64,000 nt of DNA from CAYJAY01 sp964368445 (GCA_964368445.1 CAYJAY010000004.1:44209-108208); one strand, 5' to 3'; counted from the first letter of the stretch, positions 1 to 9,068 are shown. Notes: a model not told the origin generated them from the sequence alone. A program made the numbers and translations.

Positions 1-1576
1 AATGCTCTGTTAAAATTCCGATAAACCGTTCGATGCTTCCGAGAATAGTCCTGTGTAGCATGACAGGGCGATGTTTTTCGCCGTCTGCCCCGATATATGT
101 CATGTCGAAACGCTCGGGCAGTTGATAGTCAAGCTGGATAGTTCCACATTGCCACGTTCTTCCGACACAGTCGCGAAGGTGGAAATCGATCTTCGGGCCA
201 TAGAACGCTCCGTCGCCTGGGTTGATTTTATATGGTTTTCCAAATCTGTCCAACGCTTCTTTAAGCGCGGCTTCCGCCTTGTCCCACGTTTCTTTTTCAC
301 CCATGAAATTGTCCGGCCTTGTCGAAAGCTCGATAGAATATTCAAATCCGAACATGCGATAAAGCTTATCGTCAAGGCGAGCGATGCCCAAAATTTCTTC
401 AACTATTTGGTCTTCCGTTATATAAAGATGTGCGTCGTCCTGTGTGAAACAGCGGACACGCATAAGGCCGTGGAGCGCTCCCGAAAGCTCGTGGCGGTGG
501 ACTATTCCAAGCTCACCGACGCGGTAAGGAAGGTCGCGATAGCTCATCAATTTGTTGTTGTAAACAAGTATTCCGCCGGGACAGTTCATCGGTTTAATCG
601 CAAAATCTGTTTCGTCAATAAGCGTTGTGTACATGTTTTCGCGATAATGTCCCCAATGTCCCGAACGTTCCCAAAGAGAGCGGTTGAGAATAAGCGGCGT
701 TTTAATCTCAACATAACCCGCTTTTTGGTGCTCCTCGCGCCACATCTCTTCAAGTTTGTTGCGTATAACCATGCCTTTTGGGAAGAAAAACGGAAAACCG
801 GGTCCCTCTTCCATAATCTCGAAAAGTTCAAGTTCTTTGCCAAGTTTTCGGTGGTCTCTTTTCTTTGCTTCCTCAAGCATCAGGAGATGTTCTTTTAATT
901 GAGCTGATTTTGGGAAAGCTATACCATATAGACGTTGAAGCATCTTGTTGCTTGCGTCTCCGCGCCAGTATGCCCCGGTTATCGCGGTTAGCTTAACGGC
1001 GCCAATTGCTCCGGTCGACATAAGATGTGGGCCGGCACATAGGTCGCAAAAATCGTCCTGTTTATAGAAACTTATCGTTTCATCTTCGGGAAGTTCCGAA
1101 ATAAGTTCAACTTTATACGGCTCGGTTTTCATAAATTCCAAAGCCTCGTTTCGTCCCAGTGTGAAACGTTCGAGAGGAATGTTCGCTTTAACTATCTTTG
1201 ACATCTCGGCTTCGATTGCCTCGAAATCGTCCGGAGTGAATGTTCTTTCGCTGTCAAGGTCGTAATAGAAACCGCTATCGATAGCGGGACCAATTGCAAA
1301 CTTGACGTCGGGGAACAAACGGTGGATAGCTTGTGCCATAAGATGTGAGGAACTGTGCCAAAAAGCCTTTTTACCGTAATCATCGTCAAACGTTAAAATC
1401 TCGACTTCACAATCATTTGTGATTGGGGTTCTAAGGTCTACGTTTTGCCCGTCTACCTTTGCGGCACATGCGGCTTTATATAGCCCCATGCCGATTGATT
1501 TTGCGATTTCAGCGGGGGTTATTCCGCTTTCAAATTCTCGTTGTTCACCTTTTAATGTAAGTGTTACTGTTGCCAT
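1..1576 (-). CDS. thrS: Threonyl-tRNA synthetase (5' part; runs off the window)
   Basis: Charges tRNA-Thr with threonine in the cytoplasm. The reverse-strand reading from the ATG at 1576-1574 gives about 525 residues with no stop, so roughly the last 110 (the anticodon-binding domain) lie outside the window. Seen in order: an N-terminal TGS domain (residues 1-65), the editing domain with HSSSHLMA and CDLCAGPH (zinc/editing histidines), then the class II catalytic core with RHELSGALHGLMRVR and FTQDDAH. The start sits behind an AAGGAG Shine-Dalgarno sequence and is the first ATG after the T-box. It is the only gene in its block and is divergent from rny. Family assignment is certain; the length of the missing end is inferred from the family. 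Confidence 0.97.
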   Translation of the reverse strand, partial: MATVTLTLKGEQREFESGITPAEIAKSIGMGLYKAACAAKVDGQNVDLRTPITNDCEVEILTFDDDYGKKAFWHSSSHLMAQAIHRLFPDVKFAIGPAIDSGFYYDLDSERTFTPDDFEAIEAEMSKIVKANIPLERFTLGRNEALEFMKTEPYKVELISELPEDETISFYKQDDFCDLCAGPHLMSTGAIGAVKLTAITGAYWRGDASNKMLQRLYGIAFPKSAQLKEHLLMLEEAKKRDHRKLGKELELFEIMEEGPGFPFFFPKGMVIRNKLEEMWREEHQKAGYVEIKTPLILNRSLWERSGHWGHYRENMYTTLIDETDFAIKPMNCPGGILVYNNKLMSYRDLPYRVGELGIVHRHELSGALHGLMRVRCFTQDDAHLYITEDQIVEEILGIARLDDKLYRMFGFEYSIELSTRPDNFMGEKETWDKAEAALKEALDRFGKPYKINPGDGAFYGPKIDFHLRDCVGRTWQCGTIQLDYQLPERFDMTYIGADGEKHRPVMLHRTILGSIERFIGILTEH

Positions 1577-1589
1577 AATTAAACTCCTT

Positions 1590-1790
1590 TAAAAAAAATA
1601 AAAGCCCATCCCAAAAACAAGGGATGAAGCTTTAAACTCCATGGTTCCACCCAAATTGCGATTTGAAATCGCCACTTTAAGCAGGCTATAACGCGCCAAA
1701 CCGTCGTCGCTTTTAACGACAAAGCTAATGTGATGGTGTCGCAATGGGTTCGCTTGTGCCTTTCCAACTTCAGCGGCACTCTCTGTAAAA
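1590..1790 (-). promoter_or_regulatory. T-box riboswitch (threonine) upstream of thrS
   Basis: Reading the minus strand, the leader opens with AGAGAGTGCC (about 1785-1776). It carries the antiterminator signature GGGTGGAACC (plus-strand complement at 1643-1652) and ends in a strong hairpin (1604-1630) followed by a U-run, the intrinsic terminator. This order (stem I, T-box sequence, terminator, then the synthetase start) is the established layout in which uncharged tRNA stabilises the antiterminator. An ACC threonine codon lies in the distal part of stem I (about 1749-1747), but I could not fix the specifier loop with confidence. The downstream gene being thrS supports Thr specificity. Confidence 0.93.
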
Positions 1791-1853
1791 GCAAAAACAC
1801 CTGCGCTCGTTCACAAATAACAGCTTTTTAATATTGATTTAATATTAAAAAAT

Positions 1854-1882
1854 ATTATACTATATAATATAAAAAAAAACAA
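1854..1882 (-). promoter_or_regulatory. Promoter of the thrS T-box transcript
   Basis: On the minus strand TTGTTT (complement of 1877-1882) is followed after 17 bp by TATAAT (complement of 1854-1859). This places the start of transcription about 60 bp before the T-box stem I. The -10 box is a perfect sigma-A consensus. Confidence 0.75.
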
Positions 1883-1919
1883 GACGAAAAATAAATATAT
1901 AATAAATGTTAACAAACCA

Positions 1920-1948
1920 TTGACATATTGAAATATTAGGTCTAAAAT
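1920..1948 (+). promoter_or_regulatory. Sigma-A type promoter of rny
   Basis: TTGACA at 1920-1925, a 17-bp spacer, and TAAAAT at 1943-1948, in a very AT-rich divergent region between thrS and rny. The leader to the rny start would be about 125 nt. Apart from this promoter and the thrS control elements I see nothing else in 1791-2078. Confidence 0.75.
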
Positions 1949-2078
1949 ATTACTTGTCGTATATGTTTTAATATAAAGCTAGTAGGCTTTAAATAATGGA
2001 TATATTTCACAATAATTTCATTACTTTGCCATAAAAAAGTGATGAAAAATGAATTTTAGTTAGGAGACAAATGAAGCA

Positions 2079-3635
2079 ATGGTATCTATAATTGTACCGG
2101 TTGTTTCAGCGATTGTGGCGGCGGTTGTCGCCGGAATAGCATGTTTTTACTTCGGCGTTGCATATCGCCGTAAGATAGCAGAAGCAAAGATTGGTTCTGC
2201 GGAAGATGAGTCGAGAAGAATCATAAACGATGCTATTAAATCAGCTGAACAAAAAAGAAAAGAAGCGGTTCTTGAAGCAAAGGACGAGATCTTTAAAATG
2301 CGAAGCGAGTCGGAAAACGAACTTCGTGAGAGAAGAAACGAGACGATGCGACAAGAACGAAGATTGACACAAAAGGAAGAAAATTTCGACAAAAAAGTAG
2401 ATCAGTTTGAAAAAGAGGAACAAAAACAAAAGACCAGAGTTCAAGACCTTGAAAACAAGATTGAAGAGGTCGATAAGCTTAAAGTGACCCAACTTGGAAT
2501 GTTGGAACAGATTTCCTCGCTTACAACAGAACAAGCAAAAGAGATGTTGCTCCATCAGCTTGACGGAGAACTATCCCACGAAAAGGCGCTTCGCATCAAG
2601 TTCTTTGAACAAAATCTTCAAGACGAATCCGAAACGATGGCTAGAAATCTTATAAGCCTTGCAATTGCACGATGTGCGGCGGACCATTCGTCCGAGGCTA
2701 CTGTGTCGGTGGTTCCGCTTCCGAACGACGAGATGAAGGGAAGAATTATCGGTCGTGAAGGCCGCAACATAAGAACTATCGAAACGGTTACCGGCGTCGA
2801 CCTAATAATCGACGACACTCCCGAAGCGATTACAATATCAAGTTTCGACCCTGTAAGAAGAGAGATTGCACGACTTTCGCTTGAAAAACTTATCTTTGAC
2901 GGAAGAATACATCCGGCGAGGATTGAAGAATCGGTTGAGAAATCCAAACGAGAAGTCGACAACATAATTAAAAAACAAGGCGAAAAACTTGTGCTTGATG
3001 TCGGTATCCACGGAATCCATCCCGACATGATAAAACTTCTCGGAAGACTTCACTATAGAACAAGTTACGGACAAAATGTTCTTAACCATTCGTTCGAGGT
3101 CGCAATGCTTTCGGGAATACTTGCGGCAGAACTCGGGCTCGACGTCACGATGGCAAAACGTGCGGGTCTTCTCCACGATATCGGAAAATCCATCGACCAC
3201 GAAACAGACGGAAGCCATATACAAATCGGTGTTGATCTTGCGAAAAAGTACAAAGAAAACCCCGAAGTTGTACACGCTATCGAAGCTCACCACGGCGACG
3301 TTGAAGCAAAAACACCGCTTGCATACATCGTCATGGCGGCAGATGCCATTTCGGCGGCGCGTCCCGGGGCGAGAAGCGAAAACCTTGAAAATTATATCAA
3401 ACGTCTTGAAAAACTCGAAGAGATTGCAGATTCGTTTGTGGGAGTTGATCGCTCGTTTGCAATTCAAGCCGGACGCGAGATTAGGATTTTGGTTAAACCG
3501 GAAGAAGTTTCGGACGACAACTTAACCGTTGTTGCACACCAAATTGTAAGTCGGATAGAAAACGAACTTGATTACCCGGGACAGATAAAAGTCCATGTAA
3601 TCAGAGAAAGCAGAGCTATTGACTTTGCGAAGTAA
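2079..3635 (+). CDS. rny: Ribonuclease Y
   Basis: Membrane-anchored endoribonuclease that starts mRNA decay in Firmicutes. The 518-residue protein shows an N-terminal membrane helix (residues 3-24), a long charged coiled coil (about 30-200), a KH RNA-binding domain with GRIIGREGRNIRTIE at 221-235, and an HD phosphohydrolase domain with LLHDIGK, whose H-D pair is at 366-367. Length matches the family. ATG 2079 is chosen because ATG 2071 is in another frame and stops at once. The Shine-Dalgarno AGGAG (2062-2066) is 12 nt upstream of 2079. The neighbour ymdB is the conserved partner in Bacillus and relatives. Confidence 0.96.
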   Translation: MVSIIVPVVSAIVAAVVAGIACFYFGVAYRRKIAEAKIGSAEDESRRIINDAIKSAEQKRKEAVLEAKDEIFKMRSESENELRERRNETMRQERRLTQKEENFDKKVDQFEKEEQKQKTRVQDLENKIEEVDKLKVTQLGMLEQISSLTTEQAKEMLLHQLDGELSHEKALRIKFFEQNLQDESETMARNLISLAIARCAADHSSEATVSVVPLPNDEMKGRIIGREGRNIRTIETVTGVDLIIDDTPEAITISSFDPVRREIARLSLEKLIFDGRIHPARIEESVEKSKREVDNIIKKQGEKLVLDVGIHGIHPDMIKLLGRLHYRTSYGQNVLNHSFEVAMLSGILAAELGLDVTMAKRAGLLHDIGKSIDHETDGSHIQIGVDLAKKYKENPEVVHAIEAHHGDVEAKTPLAYIVMAADAISAARPGARSENLENYIKRLEKLEEIADSFVGVDRSFAIQAGREIRILVKPEEVSDDNLTVVAHQIVSRIENELDYPGQIKVHVIRESRAIDFAK

Positions 3636-3676
3636 TTAGTTCGCTAAACAATGATTACACAAATACGCAAATAACT

Positions 3677-3752
3677 GTAGGGACAGCGCTTGCCCCTGTC
3701 CGATTAAGGGTAATGTTTCTCTTAATCGGACAACCGCAAGGGTTGTCCCTAC
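3677..3752. repeat. 76-bp imperfect palindromic intergenic repeat
   Basis: The left arm begins GTAGGGACAGCGCTTGCCCC and the right arm ends GGGTTGTCCCTAC. CCGATTAAG on the left pairs with CTTAATCGG on the right around a short loop. The whole folds into one long hairpin between rny and ymdB. The sequence style (GTAGGGACA ends, a GTCCGATTAAG core) is like dispersed REP/MITE-type palindromes of clostridial genomes; copies elsewhere cannot be checked here. It is followed at about 3768-3810 by short GCTTTGC reiterations. The rest of 3636-3860 holds no gene. Confidence 0.7.
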
Positions 3753-3883
3753 AATCTATTTATTATAGCAATGCTTTGCGATGCTTTGCGCAGCTTTGCT
3801 GTGTTTTGTCCAACCGATGTATGTTGGTTTTGTAGATTTTCGGTTAAACAATATAGAGTTTTAAGAAAGGAATGGTGGCTTGT

Positions 3884-4663
3884 ATGAATATAATTTGTAT
3901 CGGAGATGTCGTTGGAAGAACCGGCGTAGATGCGGTTGAAAAACTTTTGCCGACCTTAAGAATGAAACATAAACCTGACGTTATTATTGTTAACGGTGAA
4001 AACAGCGCCGATTCGGGTGTTGGAATAAACCGCAAAACCGCGACGAGGCTTTTTTCTTTTGGTATCGACGTTATAACGACGGGCAACCATTCGTTCAGAA
4101 GCGCGGACTATGTCGAACTTTTTGAGTCGTCCGAGTTTCTAATCCGCCCGTTAAACTATCCGAAAGGGGTTTGTGGAAAAGGAAGTTGTGTTATCGACAA
4201 AGGCTCATATCAAGTTGTTGTTACCAACATCATCGGACAAAGTTTTATGGGTATTTCAAGCGACAATCCATATAATATAATGGAGAATATAATCAAAGAG
4301 TATCCAAACGCTATAAAGATAGTTGATTTCCACGCCGAATCTACAAGCGAAAAATTGGCGTTTGCAAATTGTTTTGATGGCGAGATTTCTGCCCTTTTCG
4401 GAACACACACACATGTCGAAACCGCCGACGAGCGGATCTTTGCAAAAGGCACGGGGTATATAACCGACGTTGGAATGGTTGGGGCGATAAACTCGGTCAT
4501 AGGGGTTAAGATAGAACAATCTATAAAAAAACAACGCTTTGGTGTTCCTGTTCGGTTTAGCGTTGAAGGCGGCGAGGCCAAGCTGTGCGGAGTTAGTTTT
4601 AACATTGATTTAAAAACTAAATGTTGTGTCGGAATAGAAAGAATATGTGAGTTAACCAACTAG
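3884..4663 (+). CDS. ymdB: YmdB-family metallophosphoesterase
   Basis: Calcineurin-like phosphodiesterase of the YmdB family (TIGR00282); in Bacillus subtilis the protein hydrolyses 2',3'-cAMP and influences biofilm/motility choice. 259 residues from ATG 3884. Visible metal-site motifs are GDVVGRTG near the N-terminus, NGENSA, TTGNHSF, and DFHAE followed later by GTHTHV. An upstream in-frame ATG at 3872 directly abuts GAAAGGA, leaving no spacing, so 3884 is the better start. The position directly after rny is conserved across Firmicutes and suggests co-function in RNA turnover. Confidence 0.92.
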   Translation: MNIICIGDVVGRTGVDAVEKLLPTLRMKHKPDVIIVNGENSADSGVGINRKTATRLFSFGIDVITTGNHSFRSADYVELFESSEFLIRPLNYPKGVCGKGSCVIDKGSYQVVVTNIIGQSFMGISSDNPYNIMENIIKEYPNAIKIVDFHAESTSEKLAFANCFDGEISALFGTHTHVETADERIFAKGTGYITDVGMVGAINSVIGVKIEQSIKKQRFGVPVRFSVEGGEAKLCGVSFNIDLKTKCCVGIERICELTN

Positions 4664-4693
4664 GATATTGTTTCAATCCAAACTGCAAAATTG

Positions 4694-4789
4694 CCCTCTC
4701 AGTCAATCCGAGATTGACAGCTCTCCCAAAGGGAGAGCCGCGGAAATGGCTCTCCCTTTGGGAGAGCTGTCACAAAGTGACTGAGAGGG
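4694..4789. repeat. 96-bp palindromic repeat with CCCTCTCAGTCA ends
   Basis: The outer arms CCCTCTCAGTCA and TGACTGAGAGGG are perfect complements. Inside are GACAGCTCTCCC and GGGAGAGCTGTC arms plus self-complementary CTCTCCCAAAGGGAGAG blocks. The element makes a long cruciform-like hairpin between ymdB and the Asp23 gene. Repeats with these ends are common as dispersed intergenic palindromes in gut Clostridia (from memory). It may also end the ymdB transcript, though there is no T-run. Confidence 0.75.
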
Positions 4790-4874
4790 TGAGTGAAAAC
4801 CGTTTTATATAAACTTTTAAATGACACAGGGTACTAGATTAAATTCATTATTCATATACTTTTTCGCTTGAATC

Positions 4875-4904
4875 TTGACATAATAGGTAGATATAGGGTA
4901 ATAT
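4875..4904 (+). promoter_or_regulatory. Promoter of the Asp23-fakA-recG block
   Basis: TTGACA at 4875-4880 and TAATAT at 4899-4904 with an 18-bp spacer, 36 bp before the GTG start of the Asp23 gene. It lies after the palindromic repeat, so the block probably starts its own transcript here. Confidence 0.65.
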
Positions 4905-4939
4905 ATTATTATAAGCGCACTGAAAGGAAATTATAAACA

Positions 4940-5293
4940 GTGGTAAAATATACAAATTCGATAGGTTCCGTAACATTTACATCTGATTTTTTTGCAAGTT
5001 TAGTTGGCAAGATTTCGACAACCTGTTACGGGGTTAGCGGAATGGCGACAAGTGGCCCGATGGAAGGTTTTCGTTCGCTTATTTTTGGTAACGACTTCCC
5101 CGAAAAAGGGGTGCGCGTTTCCGCAAACGACGGAAAGCTCGACATCGAACTCCATATAAGGGTTATTTATGGGGTAAACCTAAATGCGATAGTAGACTCG
5201 ATTTCAAACAAAGTGAAATATGCAGTTGAAAATGCAACAGGTTTTGTTGTTCATAAAGTCGATGTTTTTGTCGATGAAATGGTTTCAGAGTAA
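4940..5293 (+). CDS. yloU: Asp23/Gls24 family envelope stress protein (YloU-like)
   Basis: Small protein of the Asp23/Gls24 (DUF322) family, 117 residues with a GTG start and GAAAGGA 11 nt upstream. The pattern of an alternating beta-alpha core followed by a terminal VVHKVDVFVDEM strand is typical. In Staphylococcus Asp23 sits at the membrane and affects cell-envelope stress; the function of YloU proteins is less clear. The gene is always found just before the FakA-type kinase gene (yloU-yloV), as here with a 37-bp gap. Confidence 0.88.
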   Translation: MVKYTNSIGSVTFTSDFFASLVGKISTTCYGVSGMATSGPMEGFRSLIFGNDFPEKGVRVSANDGKLDIELHIRVIYGVNLNAIVDSISNKVKYAVENATGFVVHKVDVFVDEMVSE

Positions 5294-5330
5294 ACCAAAG
5301 GTAAAATTTTTTTGGAAGGACTTTTCTTAA

Positions 5331-7010
5331 ATGATAACCGGTAAACAGTTGCGAGACAGCATTATTTCCGGCGCTAACAATATTAAAAATAATAAGAGTG
5401 CTGTTGATGAACTAAACGTATTCCCGGTTCCGGACGGAGACACCGGAACCAACATGTCTATGACGATAGGCTTCGCGGTTCGCGAACTTCAATTATTAGA
5501 TGATAACTGCACGGTAGAGAAAGTTTCTCAAGTTGCTGCGTCCTCGCTTTTAAGGGGCGCTAGGGGAAATTCCGGCGTTATTCTTTCGCTTTTGTTCAGA
5601 GGTTTTGCAAAAGGTCTTTCGGGACTTGAACAAGCGGGAAGCAAAGATATTGCAAATTCGCTTGCAAAGGGTGTTGAATCGGCGTACAAAGCCGTTATGA
5701 AACCGACAGAAGGAACCATTTTAACCGTTGCGCGCGTCGCGGCGGAAAAAGCGGTCGAAAAAGCCGAGGGACTTTGTGCAATTGAAACGTTTGAACTTAT
5801 TGTAAACGTTGCGGAACAAACTCTTCAGCAAACCCCCGAGATGTTACCCGTTTTGAAAAAAGCAGGCGTTGTAGACGCCGGCGGCCGTGGCTTTGTTTGT
5901 ATTTTTGAGGGTATGCTTTCGTCGCTTAAAGACGGAAAGATTATAGAGCTTTCGGATTCAAACGAAACTTCGAGTGAAACGGCGAGTGCTCCAAAAGGAG
6001 TTTACGCCGAAGATGTCATGAGCGAGGAAACCGATAGCTATTGCACCGAATTCCTTGTCATTAAAACAGAAGAACAAGAGGCAAACGCTGTGAAGCTTCG
6101 CGCTAACCTTGAGGCTATCGGAGACAGCGTTGTAGTTGTCGAGGACGACGAGCTTATTAAATGCCACGTTCACACAAAAACCCCTGACAAAGCTTTAAAG
6201 TTTGCGTTAATCCACGGCTATCTCTCCAAGATAAAGATCGAAAATATGTTAGAGCAGTTTATGGCTCTTAACCCGGGCGCAAAAATTCCCGAGAAAAAAG
6301 TTTCTGTTGAAGACATAAGCGAATTTGAATATGTAAAAAAAGACAGCTCGATTAAATATGGCGTTGTTTCGGTTTCATGTGGAGATGGTTTAAAACAACT
6401 TTTCTTCGACCTTGGTGTCGATAAAGTCGTGAGTGGCGGACAGACGATGAACCCGTCTACCGACGATATCTTGGCGGCAATTCAATCGGTTGCGGCTGAA
6501 AACGTCATAGTTCTCGCCAACAACAAAAACATAATAATGGCGGCGGAACAAGCCTGCCTTTTGGCGGACAGAAATGCCGTTACGTTGCCGACGCGTTCCA
6601 TACCGGCCGGAATAAGCGCTATGCTTATGTTTAATCCGGACGATGGCGTCGAGCAAAACCTTGTGACGATGAAAGAATCTGCCGAAAACGCAGTGGTCGG
6701 GCAGATTACGTTTGCGGCGAGAAACAGCGATTTTGATGGACACACGATAAAAGAAGGCGAGATTTTGGCGCTTGAAAGCGGAAAACTTGTGTTCACCGAA
6801 AAGTCGATTTCAAACGCTGCCGTAAAACTTGCAAAAAAGATCGTTTCAAAAGACAAGAGTTTCCTAACCGTAATATATGGAAGCGATGTTAACGAGGACG
6901 AAGCGGAAAAAACCCTAGAACTTATTAAACAAAAAATCCCGTCTAACATCGAGATTAACCTTATAAACGGCGGTCAACCGGTCTACTACTACTACTTATC
7001 AGCGGAATAG
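5331..7010 (+). CDS. fakA: DAK2/DegV-type fatty acid kinase subunit FakA
   Basis: ATP-binding subunit of the fatty acid kinase that phosphorylates exogenous fatty acids bound by a FakB (DegV) partner. 559 residues, the usual size. The N-terminal DhaL-like nucleotide domain shows VFPVPDGDTGTNMS near residues 29-42, whose aspartates bind Mg-ATP, and GARGNSGVILS near 76-86. DAGGRG and CHVHT follow in the middle domain, and the C-terminal YloV domain completes it. The Shine-Dalgarno sequence GGAAGGA lies at about 5312-5318. No fakB gene is in the window, so the partner must be elsewhere. recG follows after 5 bp. Confidence 0.93.
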   Translation: MITGKQLRDSIISGANNIKNNKSAVDELNVFPVPDGDTGTNMSMTIGFAVRELQLLDDNCTVEKVSQVAASSLLRGARGNSGVILSLLFRGFAKGLSGLEQAGSKDIANSLAKGVESAYKAVMKPTEGTILTVARVAAEKAVEKAEGLCAIETFELIVNVAEQTLQQTPEMLPVLKKAGVVDAGGRGFVCIFEGMLSSLKDGKIIELSDSNETSSETASAPKGVYAEDVMSEETDSYCTEFLVIKTEEQEANAVKLRANLEAIGDSVVVVEDDELIKCHVHTKTPDKALKFALIHGYLSKIKIENMLEQFMALNPGAKIPEKKVSVEDISEFEYVKKDSSIKYGVVSVSCGDGLKQLFFDLGVDKVVSGGQTMNPSTDDILAAIQSVAAENVIVLANNKNIIMAAEQACLLADRNAVTLPTRSIPAGISAMLMFNPDDGVEQNLVTMKESAENAVVGQITFAARNSDFDGHTIKEGEILALESGKLVFTEKSISNAAVKLAKKIVSKDKSFLTVIYGSDVNEDEAEKTLELIKQKIPSNIEINLINGGQPVYYYYLSAE

Positions 7011-7015
7011 ACAAA

Positions 7016-9067
7016 TTGAGCAACCTAAATGTTGTAAAATATGATATAACTAAACTCAAGGGGGTTGGCAGCCTTCGCCAAAAGCTTTTTAAAAAGCTTG
7101 GCGTGGAAACTGTTGACGCTCTTTTGAGCTATTACCCAAGACGCTATGACAACTTGCGACTTTCTTCGTCGATAGCGTCCGCCGAAATAGGTAGCTTTGT
7201 CGTAATTAAAGCCATAATAAACCAAAAACTACCGCCCGCCAGAATAGGCGGCGGACGTATGCTTTATAAAGCGACGGCGTTCGACCAAAGCTGTTCTGTC
7301 GTTTTAACATGGTTTAATAATCGTTATACATATGACGCGCTTAAAGAGGGCGAAGAGTACTTTTTTTTCTGTAAACTTTCGACCGGTTTCACCAAAAGAG
7401 AAGCGATTAGCCCTGTTATTATACCAAAAGATAAGGTCGGAACGTTTGCGCCTGTCTATTCCTCTACCGACGGACTGTCGAGCAAGGTTATATCAAACAC
7501 GGTGGCACAAGCGTTAAAGTTTGTCGACGAGGTTGTACAAGAAACGATTCCACAAGATATACTTAACAAGTTTGATTTGATATCTTTAAAAGAAGCAACC
7601 AAAAAAATCCACTTCCCAAAAAACGAACAAGATATATCGGCGGCTAAAAAGCGACTTATAACGGAAGAATTACTTGTTTTGTCGCTTGGGATGAAATATA
7701 TAAAAAGCAGTTCAAAAAAACTTAATGGGGTTTCGCTGCCGATTGTTCCGTTATCTGATTTTATCAATGGCGTGCCGTTTAAGCTTACTAACGCACAGCT
7801 AAAGTCGATTAGAGAGATATCAAAAGACCTTGCAAACAACACCCCTATGAACAGACTTTTGCAGGGCGACGTAGGCAGCGGAAAGACGGTTGTTTCGGCA
7901 GCGGCGGTGTTTCAAAGTTTTGAAAATGGATTTCAATCGGCGGTTATGGCGCCAACCGAGATACTCGCGTCACAACATTTTGAAACGTACAGCATGTTGT
8001 TGGAACCGCTTGGGGTTAAAATAGGATTTTTGACCGGCTCGGTAAAAGGAAAAGCAAGAGAAGAAGTTCTAACAAAGCTTGAAAACGGACAACTTGACCT
8101 TTTGGTTGGCACACATGCCGTTATATCACAAAACGTAAAGTTTAAAAACCTTGCCGTTGTTATAACAGACGAGCAACACCGTTTCGGAGTAAACCAAAGA
8201 ACGGCACTTTCGGACAAAGGGAACAATCCGCATATGTTAGTTATATCGGCAACTCCGATACCGCGAACGCTTGCGCTTATAATATATGGTGATCTTGATA
8301 TATCGGTTATAGACGAGCTTCCCCACGGAAGAAAACCGATTAAAACATATGTCGTTTCGTCTGATTATAAAAAAAGATATCTTGACTTCGTAAGGAAATC
8401 TACCGAAAGCAAAAACGCTGTTTTTATAATCTGTCCTTTGGTTGAAGAAAGCGAGATGCTTGACGAGGTTAAATCTGCAAGCAAATATAAACAAGAGATT
8501 GAAAGTTATTTCAAAGACATAAAAGTTGGGTTGCTGCACGGGAGAATGAAGCCTAAAGAGAAAAACGACGTTATGGAACAGATGCTTCGTGGCGAGATCT
8601 CGGTCTTGGTTTCGACCACCGTTATCGAAGTTGGGATTGACATAAAGCGCGCAAACCTTATAATAATTGAAAACGCAGAAAGGTTTGGACTTTCTACGCT
8701 ACACCAACTTCGCGGACGCGTTGGAAGAGGCGACGACCAAAGTTATTGTGTTTTGGTGTCAAACAGCAAAAACGAAAGCTCAAAAGCTCGGCTTGAGACT
8801 ATGCGCCAGACGTGTGATGGTTTTAAAATCGCACAGGATGACCTTAAAAACAGAGGCCCAGGTGATTTTTTGGGAAGACGTCAACATGGTTTGCCCGAGT
8901 TTAGAATAGCAGACCTTGCAAGTGACAGCGACGAAATTACACTGTCACAAAAAATTACATTTGATATAATGGAAAATCAACAGTTCGTTTTGTCGGATAG
9001 GTTTAAAGCTTTAAGACAAAAGACTGAAGATATGTTTGAGGGGTTTTTAAAAGGGAGGTTAAATTAA
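7016..9067 (+). CDS. recG: ATP-dependent DNA helicase RecG
   Basis: Branched-DNA helicase that reverses stalled replication forks and processes Holliday junctions. 683 residues, the family norm. The N-terminal wedge/OB domain is followed by the helicase core: Walker A GDVGSGKT, APTEILA, the RecG form of motif II (DEQHRFG), SATPIPRT, and the C-terminal motifs VIEVGIDI and QLRGRVGRG. It starts with TTG at 7016, 5 bp after the fakA stop, with only a weak upstream GCGGAA. The yloU-fakA-recG order matches the Bacillus yloU-yloV...recG region without the serine dehydratase genes. Confidence 0.96.
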   Translation: MSNLNVVKYDITKLKGVGSLRQKLFKKLGVETVDALLSYYPRRYDNLRLSSSIASAEIGSFVVIKAIINQKLPPARIGGGRMLYKATAFDQSCSVVLTWFNNRYTYDALKEGEEYFFFCKLSTGFTKREAISPVIIPKDKVGTFAPVYSSTDGLSSKVISNTVAQALKFVDEVVQETIPQDILNKFDLISLKEATKKIHFPKNEQDISAAKKRLITEELLVLSLGMKYIKSSSKKLNGVSLPIVPLSDFINGVPFKLTNAQLKSIREISKDLANNTPMNRLLQGDVGSGKTVVSAAAVFQSFENGFQSAVMAPTEILASQHFETYSMLLEPLGVKIGFLTGSVKGKAREEVLTKLENGQLDLLVGTHAVISQNVKFKNLAVVITDEQHRFGVNQRTALSDKGNNPHMLVISATPIPRTLALIIYGDLDISVIDELPHGRKPIKTYVVSSDYKKRYLDFVRKSTESKNAVFIICPLVEESEMLDEVKSASKYKQEIESYFKDIKVGLLHGRMKPKEKNDVMEQMLRGEISVLVSTTVIEVGIDIKRANLIIIENAERFGLSTLHQLRGRVGRGDDQSYCVLVSNSKNESSKARLETMRQTCDGFKIAQDDLKNRGPGDFLGRRQHGLPEFRIADLASDSDEITLSQKITFDIMENQQFVLSDRFKALRQKTEDMFEGFLKGRLN

Positions 9068-9068
9068 T

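Noticed and set aside
71..898. 275-codon plus-strand frame opposite thrS
   Set aside because: It is antisense to highly conserved ThrRS motifs (RHELSGALHGL, FTQDDAH) and has no ribosome site; it is a shadow of the synthetase gene.
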